Below, one piece after another: positions 48,252 through 59,917 of a DNA stretch of 64,000 nt; within the stretch, counting starts at the first letter, position 1; every line of letters begins with the position of its first letter. The position numbers were made by a program, and so were the translations under genes. Origin of the DNA: Diphasiastrum complanatum (Eukaryota > Streptophyta > Lycopodiopsida > Lycopodiales > Lycopodiaceae); contig CM055097.1 in assembly GCA_029204225.1 (NCBI GenBank), positions 72,731,210 through 72,795,209 on the forward strand, written 5' to 3'. The notes below the pieces were generated by a model. The model saw nothing but the letters and a program-made list of their open reading frames with translations, was not told the origin of the DNA and did no database searches.

Positions 48252-51200
48252 GGCTTTCAATGGTGGAATCATGTTAGAAACTAATGATAGGTTGAGTTCA
48301 TCAAACTACTCCACCTTGGAAAGTGAGGATGGAATCCTTACTTGAGTTGAATGAACTCATGGACATAGTTGCAAGAACTGAAGAGAGACCACCCACAGTT
48401 CAAGAGCAAACAAAGGTTTGATAAGAAGGCCAAAAGGGCTCTTCATATCATTAAAATGAATGTTACCAATGAACTTTTCATGGAAATTGGTAAGTGTCAA
48501 AGTGCAAGTGAGGCATGGAATGCCTTGAAGAAGCTCTTTGAATCAAAGTCCACATCTAGGGTATTGACCCTAAGGAGGAAAATATTTTTTAGTAGGCAAA
48601 GAGAGGGTGAAAGTGCTCATGCATTTGTCTTGAGGATTAAGTCTTTAAGTGATGATCTAGCATGTATTGATGAAAACATAAAAGATGGTGAAATAGTCCA
48701 GGTCATGTTGAATGGTTTGCTAGATGAACATGCTAACCTTGTGCAAGGTTTTGCCATTTAAAGGGTCTTGCCAAGTGTGGTTGACTTGCAAGAAATCTTA
48801 TTGGCTGAAGAACATAGGTTGCAATCAAAGCTTGACGATGCATCCTTGCAAGGTGGAGGTGAAGAGACTTTCTTCACAAAAGACAAAGTCAAAGGCCTAA
48901 AGGCAAAGAGAAATGGTCCAAAGGTGGTAACTTGGATCATGATGATCACTCTTCCTCCTCCTCTTCTAATTCTTTTAGAAAGAAAGAAAAGTCAAAGTTC
49001 AAGTGCTTTTATTGTGGAATAAAAGGTCATTTTGCTAATGAATGTCATAAGAAGAAAAGAGAGCAAGGTGAGAGGCAAGGAAATCTAGCAATAGATGAAG
49101 AAGAGGATAGCATTTCTGAATCTCTTGTTATAACTTCAAGTTTTCTTGCACATATAGATGGGAATGATCCTTGGTGGATTGATAGTGGAGCCTCATCTCA
49201 CATGACAAGACATAAGAAATACTTTTCATCCTTATTGTCTTATGAGAGAGAGAGCAACATCATCTATACTGCAAATGATGGTCAATGTGACATCAAAGGC
49301 ATAGTCACATTTCCTATTTCTCTTTCAACAAATAGGAAAGCTAATCTTGAAAATGTATTGTACATTTCTTCAATCACTAAGAACTTGCTTAGTGTTAGTC
49401 AAATGATTGACAAGGGGCTTGATGTTGAGTTCATTGGAGATGCTTGTTTGATAAGTAAGTGTGGATCCTTGATTGCTAAAGGAATAAGGCATGGTAAACT
49501 TTTCAAACTGGATGCATGTGTGATCTCTAAGAATGAAGGATGTATGGCTAGGGAACAATTGACAAACCAAGAAATTTGGCATAAGAGGTTGGGCCATCCC
49601 AACTTCAAATCTTTGGAGGTAATGGCAAAGAAAGAGCATGTTCTTGGTCTCCCTAAAAGTCTTGTTGCAAATAATACATTTTGTGAACATTGTGCCTTGT
49701 CCAAATCTCATAGACTTGCTTATACTAGATCTACTTCTAGATCTAAAGAAGCTTTTCAACTTGTGCATTCGGATCTTCATTTTTTTAGTACAACTAGCAA
49801 TGGTGGGGCAAAAATGTATGCAACTTTTATTGATGACTTTAGTAGGTATACTTGGGTCCATCTTCTTAAAACCAAAGATGAAGTGTTTGTTGCATTTGTC
49901 AAGTTTAAGAATGAAGTGAAAAATCAATTCAATACAAAGATCAAATGCTTGAGATCAAATAATGGAGGGGAATACACTTCAAATAAGTTCAAAGATTTTG
50001 CATAGCACATGGGATTAAGAGGGAGTACTCTAGTCCTAGGACTTCACAACAGAATGGAGTGGCAGAAAGGAAGAATAGAACCCTTTGTGAATGTGCCAAG
50101 GCAATGAGACTACATGCTAATCTTACTAAGTCCTATTGAGGGGAAGCTTTAGCATGTGCTAACTATCTTTGTAATAGGAGGACAAGTGCTTCTTTAAATG
50201 GTAAGACTCCCTTTGAGGTCCTCTATGGTAGGAGGCCAAGTGTCAAGCATTGTAGGATATTTGGTTGTACTTGTTTTGTCAACATCACTGTTGATGATAG
50301 AACTAAAGAAGATCCTTCATCAAAGAAGGGTGTGTTTGTTGGCTATAGTGAAGTAAACAAGGCTTACAAAGTATACATTCCTTCTACGAATAAAGTTGTC
50401 ATAAGTAGGGATGTCATCTTTCATGAAGAGAATGTTTCCAATGTTGTCAATGTTGATGATGATGTTGATGTGCCTACTAATCATCATGATGTGCAAGATG
50501 TCTTGGATGAAGGTGGAGATGCCACTCCAAAGCAACCTTCAAGGAGGACTCAAAGGCAAAGGACTAAGACATCAAGGCTAACCTATGATGAAAAAGGAAA
50601 GCAAGTGGTGGAGAACTCTAACTTTATTTTTCTTACCTCTTTTGATGAACCAACTTGTGTAGGTGAAGCAATTCAAAAGGAGGAATGGATCCAAGCCATG
50701 GATCATGAGCATCAAGCACTCATCAAGAACAACATTTGGAGGTTGGTGGAACTTCCAAAAGACAAGAAGGCAATTGGGTGTAAGTGGATCTTCAAGATCA
50801 AGACAAAAGAAGATGGATCAATCAAAAGATACAAGGCAAGATTGGTGGCAAAAGGGTATGCTCAAGAGTATGGCATTGACTATGATGAGACCTTTGCACC
50901 CGTGGCAAAGATGGTAACAATTCAAACCCTTATCTCTCTTGCAACTCTTTATGGTTGGGACATGTGGCAAATGGATGTTACTAATGTTTTTTTGAATGGT
51001 GATCTTGAAGAGGAAATCTACATGGAGCAACCCGAGGGCTATGTTTCACATGATGAGCCTAATCATGTGTGTTTCCTACAAAAGAGCTTGTATGGGCTTA
51101 AGCAAGCACCAAGAAGTTGGTATGCTAAGCTCAATTCCTTCTTACTCTCTCAAAACTTCATCATGAGTGAGTATGATCATTCTCTCTACTTTAGATTGAA

Positions 51201-52140
51201 TAATAATGGTGACATCACTTTGCTTTTGATCTATGTTGATGACATAATCTTAAGTGGTGATAGCAATGAAGATATAGATGACATCAAGATGGCACTTAAA
51301 AGTAAGTTTGAGATACAAGATCTTGGTAAGCTTCACTATATCTTAGGAATAGAGATTGTTAGGACTTCTAATTCTAGTTTCATTTGTCAAGAGAAGTATT
51401 CTAACTCTATTCTAAAAAAATTTCATATAGAAAATTGCAAAGTAGTTTCTACTCCTATGGAATCAAATGTAAAGCTATCTATAAATGGTAATGAAAGATC
51501 CTTCAAGAACATTACTCTCTATAGAAAGCTCATAGGATCTCTTATTTGGTTAACCATCACAAGACCTGATCTAAGCTATGTGGTTGGTAAACTAAGTCAA
51601 TTCATGCAAGATCCTAGTGAGGCTCATTGGAAGCTAGGAAAGAGAGTACTAAGATACCTCTCGAAATCTAGAGATTTTGGCATCTTGTATGAAGGATCTT
51701 CACCTAACCTTTGTGATTTCTCAGATTCAGATTTTGCAGGTGATTAAATGGATAGGAAGTCAACAAGTGCCTTTGCAATATATCTAGAAGAGGGAGCTAT
51801 CTCATGGCTATCAAAGAAGAAACCTACTATCTCTCTATCTTCCACCGAGGCCGAGTACAAGGCACTGACAACATGCACCAAGGAGATGCTTTGGATAAAG
51901 AGGATGCTATTGGATCTTCACTTGTTGGATTCTAAGAAGACACCAATCATCTATTGTGATAACCTTTCAGCCCAAAGCTTGGCAACCAATCCAGTTTTCC
52001 ATGCTAAAAGCAAGCACATTGAGATCACTTTGTGAGGGATCAAGTCATTGCCAAAGAGGTGGAGCTTCAACATGTCTCTTCATTGGAGTGTGTGGCTGAT
52101 ATCTTTACCAAACCATTGGGAAAGGACCTGTATTATAAGC
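48252..52140 (+). pseudogene. Copia gag-pol polyprotein, a few breaks
   Basis: Gag starts MAFNGGIMLETNDRLSSSNY; a frameshift near 48310 and a stop at 48759 follow. Gag core spans 48369-48761. Zinc knuckle CFYCGIKGHFANEC and protease PWWIDSGASSHMTRH lie in the open block 48932-50005. Integrase: HKRLGHPNFKSL, CEHCALSKSH, TFIDDFSRYTW; the second catalytic aspartate is asparagine (LRSNNGGEY). After a frameshift at about 50004 come QQNGVAERKNRT-type sequence and a stop near 50138. RT (50332-51747) keeps MWQMDVTNVFLNGDL and LLIYVDDIILSG. RNase H follows a TGA/TAA-type stop at 51748: STEAEYKALTTCTKE, YCDNLSAQSLA, HAKSKHIEI. The RT looks chemically intact; integrase does not. Confidence 0.9.
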
Positions 52141-52205
52141 ATAGATCTAATCTTGGAATGTGTTCAAGATCTATGTTAAAACTAGCATCCAATGTTAAAG
52201 AGGGA

Positions 52206-52861
52206 GTGTGAAAATTGTCAACATTTCCTAGCTAGTTTGAGGCCTAAATTGGCAATTTTTGTACATAGTTTTGGATCTAACCTTTCACACACGTGAAAGA
52301 GGCCTAAATACTTTTATTTTAATATATATTTTGTATTAAAGAAGTCCCAAACTTCAAGACCTTCGAAATGACACCAAAATCATGTTATTTGGACATATAG
52401 GCCAAAATTGGCTATTTTAGACTACTGGTGCCCTAAAATTGGGTCTTAAGTTCTAGAGAGAGGAGAGAGAGTCATCTCTCTCACCTATATTAGGCTGAAA
52501 TTCGTGGAGAACAGGTTGGAGAAACTTATTCTATTGTTGAGAGAGATCAATAGATCATTGTCACGGTTTCTTCCTCCATTGAGAGCATTGCTTTGTGTAT
52601 TGTTTTCAAGCTTTTGTGTATGATTTTAAGAGATTTCCAAAAGTGGTAGGCTGCTGTTGTAAGGCTGGTATGCTATTGTTTTTGGCTGCCATCAGTACCT
52701 TTTATTAGTTTCTTTTGTCTCTTGAATGCTTTGTCAAGTTCATGTGTATCAAAGGTAGCATTAGGATGCTTTGCCATTTCTAGCTTTTGTAGCTTGTTGT
52801 GCAAAGATCTTAGCCAAGTATTTTGGGAGTTTGGATCTATTCAAGATCCACTTTTTTCACA
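52206..52861 (+). mobile_element. 3' LTR of the plus-strand copia element
   Basis: After the purine tract AAAGAGGGAG it starts TGTGAAAATTG and ends TTCACA at 52861, about 656 bases. It has a CACACGTG-like site near 52285. Confidence 0.85.
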
Positions 52862-53602
52862 ATTACCAAATAACACATTCACCAATAGTAATACATACTT
52901 AAATACTCAACATTCAACTCCCAGGTCAATTACTACTCCCTTGTTGAGTTTGAAAGGTCTCTAAAGTTGAGCATTTGCTTTTGATGTCCAATTGACCTCT
53001 CATAGAAGTGTCATCACACATATGACTACTCAAATGTTTAAAGACAATAAAATAGGCCAACTCTTTCACACCCTTCTCAAAGTTGATCTCGTGCCATTCA
53101 AAGTATGACACAACTCTTGAACGACAACCATGCTTGTACGATATCAAAGGGTTAGATGTGGACATGGCAAACAAGAATAACAACAAGAAAAGTGTTGGCA
53201 GATGCCCTTGCAAATTTGAACTCTCTTTGAAAGATCATTAGCAAACAGAAAATCTGAAGAATATGGCAAACGAGTGTAGGGAGAATTGAAAAAAAAGAAG
53301 GAATGACAGGTTGGGACTTAGGCATGTATTGCTAACTTCACTCTACCACCAAGGTTCAATTGCAAAAAACAACCTTCACAATTTGTTCACTTATAAACAT
53401 ACATGTAAGTTTAGTGATAAGGAATTTACTGAATGCAGTTACATTTGAGTTTGATTAAGGAGGGTGTCACCACTACGACATCGAAAGTTTGTTGTTAAAT
53501 GGGTAGTCAAATTTCTGGGCCAACATCAATCTACATTTTCTTTGATATCCCAAATTCAAGACAAAGGTTTCATCAAATCAAAATTTGTTACCACAAGTTT
53601 AC
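52862..53602 (-). other. Spacer with a small unrecognised ORF
   Basis: The minus-strand frame starting at an ATG at 53165 gives a 79-residue protein ending at 52926, with three cysteines. In-frame codons upstream of it (to about 53213, no ATG) are strongly hydrophobic (LPTLFLLLFLFA), like a signal peptide. An overlapping frame has an ATG and also a hydrophobic stretch, so a frameshifted secreted-peptide gene is possible. No family recognised. Confidence 0.25.
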
Positions 53603-54112
53603 AATGGCACTCTCAAAATAGCAGTGTACGATTCATATAGTGCAACAATTGAGGTTTTGCATAATACAAGGCCTCCGCTTCTTGGCAACATACCAACAAC
53701 TTTGTAGAGGACCATAAATATTTATTCCCTTCCATAAACTTGCAATTGCTTTACCTTGAAAAACTCATAAGCTAAATATTGAGGTTTCATTCAGTCGCAA
53801 AGGTTTCCCTTGTATTGCTACAGGATAACAGACATTGGGCTATTTTCAAATTAGATTTTACTCGTGATAATCCATGCCAAATATTTCACAACTTAGCAAA
53901 TTGATAAAGGCTGACAACAAAAGCGATCCTACTCTACAAAGCGAGCTAATATTTGGTCAGATGCACTAGTCAATAGGGTGCATTCGCGTTCTAATGTGAA
54001 TGTGCCTTTTCTTCCTGGGCCCACCTGTAGAGAATATTGATTGTAATAACCGCTTGTTGTCACAACAAAAATTCTTGGACTGCAAGGAAATCCACAAAGA
54101 CATCAATCAGCT

Positions 54113-54168
<56 letters not shown>

Positions 54169-54345
54169 TCAATTCATGCAACAATTGACTAGCTTCAAGG
54201 AAATGGTGGTATAATAGTGCACCTTGAGGATGATACACAATTCCCAACACAAAAACATAGTTACAAACTTGTCAAGCATGTATATGTCTCAACAATGTTA
54301 CTGCATGAGTGTTTTTCTATCAAACCAAGCAAAACAAGAGATCTA
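53603..54345. repeat. Right copy of the inverted duplicated segment
   Basis: Reverse complement of 2084-2870. Beyond 54345 the right copy continues into sequence (including an exon-like block) absent from the left, where a gypsy LTR remnant begins. Confidence 0.85.
54115..54168. repeat. (CT)n(CA)n microsatellite
   Basis: About 16 CT units then about 10 CA units, at the position of the (GA)n run in the left copy. Confidence 0.95.
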
Positions 54346-54654
54346 AGGGCGAAAAATCATACAAATATGGGGAGCTCGCAGTGAAGCAATAAATCTCATG
54401 AACACAAAAGTAGTTGCCAACAACATACCATTTAGATTTAGACATTGAATCATGACGGAATTGATTCTCTACGTATTCTAATTCCATACCGATCTAATCT
54501 TGAAGCACTTGAGCTTGTTTCTCCACTTCCATTTGTAGATTTGGCAACGGCACAAATGCTACAATACATCCACAATATTCACCACTTGTAAATAGCAATA
54601 AATGCATATTAAATATAGCCAGAGCAACATTTCAGTATTTACAAAAGATTGCTT

Positions 54655-54798
54655 CACCAACCTTCGCGTTCCAGGCATGAAACCATCATGAATAGTGATA
54701 AAATGGTGCTCTGATTCAACCATATCCGTTACTAATTCAGGAATCACAGCAGCAATGATCCCAGGAATTTTTTTATCACTGTCCACAAAGTAAAATTT
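54655..54798 (-). CDS. Exon-like block of an unidentified host gene
   Basis: On the minus strand a possible acceptor (GGCTTTAG at about 54799) precedes an open stretch coding VVKFYFVDSDKKIPGIIAAV, IPELVTDMVESEHHFITIHD and GFMPGTR. A good donor follows (CGAAG|GTTGGT, about 54667-54668). The amino-acid composition is that of an ordinary folded protein, not a retroelement. I do not recognise the family, and found no neighbouring exon with certainty. It could be one exon of a long-intron gene or a captured fragment. Confidence 0.35.
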
Positions 54799-54818
54799 GA
54801 CAACGTTCTAAAGCCTTA

Positions 54819-54924
<106 letters not shown>

Positions 54925-55040
54925 CTCTTTGTATTTCACCACTAGACATTCTCACAAACTAGGTGTAATACTTCTTCTAAATCATTCAAGAAACCAACTA
55001 GCTTATGAAGCTTGATCTTGTGGTTTCAACAACTACTTGG

Positions 55041-55260
55041 CTAAAAATCATACATAAGAATAAAGGGGTTGTTCCCAGTGATAGAATATTTTTTATTGTT
55101 GTAAGCAAACTCAATAAATGGAAGGTGCTTCTCCCATTCAAATTTCTTACTAGATACATATGTTGTAAACATAGCGTCGGCTAATTGGTCCTTTGTTTGA
55201 CCATCAAATTTAGGAGGATCAAAAGAACTAAAGCTCAAGGAGGTCTTTAAAGTTTGGAAT
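55041..55260 (-). pseudogene. Ty3/gypsy integrase fragment
   Basis: The frame reads PPKFDGQTKDQLADAMFTTY, then WEKHLPFIEFAYNNKKYSIT and NPFILMYDF. This is the end of the integrase core (usual form TDGQTERVN; the catalytic glutamate position is lysine). About 70 codons survive. Confidence 0.75.
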
Positions 55261-55499
55261 GCACTCGACCATAAGTGCCTTATGAAATAACCATTTTTGT
55301 CACTTATTGCATCTTACAACACTTCATAGGGTCTAAATAACATCTCAACTAATATTTAAAGCTTTTGTCATCATCTTCATTGAGATACATGTAGCCATAC
55401 TAGTGAGGCGAATCATTTGACCAACAGAAGTACATTCGTACCAAATGAAAGGTCCTATGCATGCCTCGATGCCCAACACTCAATGATCTTGACCTATGG

Positions 55500-55865
55500 T
55501 CATTTGTTGGCCAAGGGCCCCTTTATTTATGTACAGGCTTAAGCACCTTTTTTATGCATTTATATATAGGATTGGCCAACTTCCAAAGGCCAACTTTCAT
55601 TAGTTAATAACGTGGAGTGGGGGCCCTTTAGGAGGGTGCACTATTTTCCCTCCAAAAGTTCTATCTTCGTTGCTTGAAGTTTTAGGGTTCCTCATAAATA
55701 GACCCTATTTGCATTCAATTTTTAGCTAATGCTTTGGTACCACTTGGGCTCTTTGTGGGAGAACTCTTGCCTTTGCTATTGCTTGTAGAGCTTTAGCCAT
55801 TGATGTTTTGTGATGCTAATTACCATTCTTCGTGGGAGATTGCTTCTGTGATTTAGTTCATAACT
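55500..55865 (+). mobile_element. Gypsy LTR fragment next to a PBS
   Basis: It holds GTGGAGTGGGGGCCC and AGGAGGGTGCACTA blocks that recur, inverted, at 62780-63010, plus a TATA-like TTATATATAGG near 55559. TGGTATTAGAGC at 55866 is the PBS. The left boundary is not defined. Confidence 0.55.
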
Positions 55866-56159
55866 TGGTATTAGAGCACTTTCCTAAGCACTTTGGAAAA
55901 CACTAATTTCTTTTAATTTTTTTCTTATCTCTAGATGTTTTCTTTGCTAGTCGTTCTCTCTTTGCTACTTTCTTGGTGGGTCATTCCTTCGGCCATTGGA
56001 TTTTTATTAACGGTCCATTTGCAATATTGATTACATTCATATTTGTAGGGTTTTGTGATATAGAATACATGCCTAGCCCATTTGCCCACAACCAAATAAT
56101 CTGTTGTGCACCTAAGTGATAGCATACGAATTTCATTTTCTTAAAGAAAAAATAGTGAA

Positions 56160-57180
56160 TTTGGATTCTAGCACCTTTGTATTGGTTATCGTGCCTTAGA
56201 AAAGCTTACTATTTGTAATCAATACCCTATCCCTAATATGGACGACCTTTCTTACTTGCTTGGTAAAGCCAAAAAAATCTCCATGATAGATCTTTATTCT
56301 GGCTACCATAAAATCCATATGCATATTGTCAATGAGTATAAGACTACCTTTTGCACCCATCTTGGACTTAAATGAGTTAAAGTTTTACCCTTCATTGTCA
56401 CCAATGGGCCGCTTATATTTCAGAATGTTATGAATAATATCATGTCTCCACTCCATGGCATTTTTGTCCTCGTCTATTTTGATGACATTTTTGTTTATGG
56501 TACTATCTCTCAACATGTGTCTCTTTTGACTGCTTTTTTTCACATCCCTACTGATCATCAACTTTATGCTAAAGTTGATGATGTTCTTTTGTTGTCATTG
56601 AATTGAGTTCCTAAGATCCTAGTTTTCGATGGCCATGTTTGCCTTGATTCTAGTAAGCTCGAATTCATTCTTGCTTGCCTACTCCTATTGAAGCTTATCA
56701 AGTTCACATGTTTTCTAGCTTGACACCCACTTGCTTAAGCATGTTTCCCATTTTGCTTTTGTCTAGAGTACCCAACATCAACATACTTTTGAGCCTCTTA
56801 AGAATTGATCACTTATGCTCCAATGCTTTGTCTTCCTAAATTTGATAACCTCACTGCTGAGATGGATGCTAGTTCTGTTGGCTTAGGTGCTTTCTTATGC
56901 CAGACTAGTTGTATTATTGCGAATCCATTTTTCCTTTGAGAAATGGTGTCATTACCTTTACTATGTACCTTTTCATATTTTTATTGAACATCAATCACTA
57001 CGCTATCTTTACAACTTGAAAGATCTTAGTGACAAGCAATATTGATCGTTACATTTTTTATATTCCTTCTATTTCACATACATTATAAACTTGGATGTTC
57101 TAATGTTGCTATTGCTACCTTGTCTTGTTTTCCGGCCCTGATGCTGTTAGAAATAATGATTAATTAGTACCACCTAATGT
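56160..57180 (+). pseudogene. Ty3/gypsy RT and RNase H, heavily decayed
   Basis: RT is readable over 56200-56560: NQYPIPNMDDLSYLLGKAKK, ISMIDLYSGYHKIHMHIVNE and VLVYFDDIFVYG (the FDD catalytic motif is intact). Stops occur at about 56370 and 56605. RNase H from about 56840 is only recognisable in short blocks in shifting frames. It follows a gypsy LTR and PBS at 55500-55877 on the same strand, so it probably belongs to that element with gag deleted. Confidence 0.75.
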
Positions 57181-57509
57181 CATGGTTTATTGTAAAGTCT
57201 ATTTTTAGGCATCTTACTATTTCTAGCTGAAAAGTTAGTTTAGTCTAACTACAGGTCAAGTTTGAGTACATTGCTTAAGTACATGAGGGCTCTAATTTTG
57301 CACATGTAGGAGACCTTGTCTTCATTATAAATATGGTACTTATAATAAAGGAAAAGCATATCACTTCAAATCTCATTTTCTTCATTGTGTCACTTTTGTG
57401 AATGCTAGTAGGATCTAATTAGTCCATAGGGTGTAATCATTCTTTTCTCACACATGTATAATCTTCTTACTACCACTTTTTCTTGGTGTGATTAGTTATC
57501 TACTGCCTA

Positions 57510-57970
57510 TACTACTTGTCCTAGTTTTCGAGATGTATGCCTTTACGCTGCTTAGTTTTCAAGATGTATGCCTTTACGCTACTTCCTTCCTCGTGTCATC
57601 ATCAAGCCTACTCTGTTGTTAACCAATGATCATTCCATTATGGGTCCCTTTGTATATCGAGTACCCTTGACATTTGCCCTAAACTTTTATGCAAAGTCCA
57701 CTCTTCTCTTATCTCCTATCGGGGGCCACTTTGGTTTGTAGAAATATTGCAACGGCCTCAAAGATTATTAATCATTGCCATCCATGAAATCTAAACTTGC
57801 TACTCTTATCCATCTTTGTGATGCTTGTCCTCCAACATTGGCCCATTCCTCACAACCGATAGAGTGATGTTCTTTGGACTTTATCCTAGGTCTTCCTATC
57901 ATGACTCTTGCCTGGTAGTGTGGCCATTTATTTTTATCCAAGATATTCTGCCTGCATAATTTCCCCAAGC
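57510..57970 (+). pseudogene. Gypsy integrase zinc-domain remnant
   Basis: Broken HHCC region: LSPIGGHFGL, then PSMKSKLATLIHLCDACPPT and FILGLPIMT. It is preceded by a 37-base tandem duplication (57520-57590, both copies carrying GATGTATGCCTTTACGCT). Similar sequence recurs at 59150-59470. Confidence 0.6.
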
Positions 57971-58739
57971 ATATCCTTACCGCTCAAGATAGTAAGTTCA
58001 CTTCAGGCCCCTGGATAGAGTCGATACGACAACTACAACAGCTTTGTAATGATTAATGTATGTTAACACACTAATCTAGTTTCTAACAAAAACTTAAAAT
58101 TAAGATTATACAAAGTTTTGATGTCTCTTCTTCACACTCCATCTCTCAGGACTCCCTCAAACTCTCTCCCTTAATTTTTCAGGTTTCAAGCATATTCACA
58201 CTTCTAATCTATGTATCTCATTGCCTACCCTTATTGTTTCGTCCATGTCCAATACTCAGGATCTGGAATAGTTCTTGATGTGGATATTCGACACTCCAAT
58301 GTTTGAGTTTATTTTGCCTCGATATTCTAATCAAGGCCACTTAAGTAATTAATAACCTTGAGAGGGGCTAGGAACTCCAATTATGAGATGTGGAGCAATG
58401 CATGGTGTTTGACGGCTATATGCATGCTAAGGAGTATCAGTTGGGTTTAGCAATGTAATAGGCTTTGCGTGGCATATCCACATGCATTTGGTAGGCTATA
58501 AGTACCTTTTTCGGAAGAATATCTTTGCCTTTTCTTTCTAGTGGTGGAAAAATCGACCTCCAAATAAGTGGTTTCTCATGTTTTTGATCATTCCTTGCTT
58601 AGGAATCCGAGATATGGACTTTCTCCATGGCTATATTGGTAGATTGCTTGCATCTTCACAATTTTCTAGCAGTTTTTGGCTACTAATATGAATTTTGGAT
58701 TGGATTTCTCATAACATACTTTAGCCATGCATGCCAAAC
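57971..58739. other. Unannotated spacer
   Basis: No recognisable coding or LTR signal; probably eroded gypsy DNA. Confidence 0.4.
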
Positions 58740-59470
58740 GACTTTTGGCTCTCTGAAGCACTAACTACCACTCCCACTTTCCTTTGCCTTTCTAATTTTG
58801 ATTACAAGTTTATAGATGCCAGTTACGTTGTTTTAGGTGCTCTCCTACACTAGGCTAGTTGTATCATTGTCAATGAGTCTCACTGCCTTTGTTCCTATGA
58901 GTAGCACTATTCCACACTTGAAAAAGAGCTTGCTGCTATCATCAAGGATCTTAATGACTGAAAATATCGTTGGTTGCAGTTTTTGCACTCCTTTCAGTTT
59001 GATATACATTATCGGCCCGACGATTCTAATGCTGCTTTGTCTTGCCTTCTCGCTTTTATCTATAATCTTGTCACTTCTGCTCCTGTCTGGTTTGGTCAGC
59101 CACTCATCCTACATGTCTTGACTTTCATGATGTTTATGCTTCCCAGCCACTTCCTTTGTCACGTCATCATCAAGTCTATTCTGTTATTAATTGCTACTTA
59201 TATCATTGTGAGTCCCTTTGCATTCCTAACACTCATGACATCCATCCTCAGCTTTTTTTGGATGCTCATTTATCTCCTATTGGGGGTCATTTGTGTTTTC
59301 AAAATTCCTATAGTTGCCTTAAAGTCCATTTCTATTGGCCTTCTCTGAATTTTGAGCTTGATACTCTTATTCGTCAACGCTCACATGCCAAGACTTCTGG
59401 TCTCCTCCAGCAATGGCCCATTCCTCATCACCACAGGACTAATATTTCCATGGAGTTCCTATTATAGTTG
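58740..59470 (+). pseudogene. Second gypsy RNase H - integrase fragment
   Basis: RNase H: IDASYVVLGALLH, a stop, YSTLEKELAAIIKDL, then WLQFLHSFQFDIHYRPDDSN. The integrase zinc domain follows in another frame (DAHLSPIGGHLCFQNSYSCL, VHFYWPSLNFELDTLI, GLLQQWPIPHHH). It parallels the fragment at 57510-57970, so two related elements or a duplication lie side by side. Confidence 0.7.
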
Positions 59471-59917
59471 ATCAATGTGCATGTTTGTTTCTACCAGTTT
59501 GAGGGATTGTAGATAGGCATTTAACTTGAATTTCTTCTTAATCAATAGTTAAATTGAGAGCTTGGAGTCACTAGCAATATTTGGAGATTGAAATCTTTCG
59601 AATGCAAGTAGAGGCCTCCATGTACTTATTTAAAATCGAACCTAGGTCACATTCACAAACTTCTTTTGGCCAAGTAAGTTTTTAACCTTGAACATATGGT
59701 AAATAAGTTAAAGCATGAGACCAAAATCTCGGCCAAGTTACTACATGTGATTCTATGGCAAAAGTAGGTTACTGCATGAGATCCATATCCAAATCACCTT
59801 TAGTTACACCATACCATCTCTATTTTTCATATCATTATCTCTATATACAATAAACCATTTATATATGATTCTCTCTTTCTATCTCTTTTTTTCCCCCTCT
59901 CACATCCTATCTTATAT
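59471..59917. other. Unannotated spacer
   Basis: No supported feature; CT-rich near 59870-59900. Confidence 0.4.

Larger units (their letters stand above)
47016..52861 (+). mobile_element. Plus-strand Ty1/copia element with truncated 5' LTR
   Basis: The last 160 bases of its LTR are at 47016-47175; the PBS is TGGTATCAGAGC at 47176. Gag-pol occupies 48252-52140, a purine tract lies near 52195-52205, and the 3' LTR is 52206-52861. The 160 shared LTR bases differ from 52702-52861 at only two positions, so insertion is fairly recent. The rest of the 5' LTR (about 495 bases) is replaced by minus-strand copia gag. Confidence 0.9.

Noticed and set aside
49370..49927. 185-codon minus-strand frame
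   Set aside because: It is antisense to the copia integrase, which is clear on the plus strand.
54000..54188. Open frame MCLFFLGPPVENID... found in both inverted copies
   Set aside because: It is conserved only because the DNA is duplicated, runs into the microsatellite, and shows no protein features.
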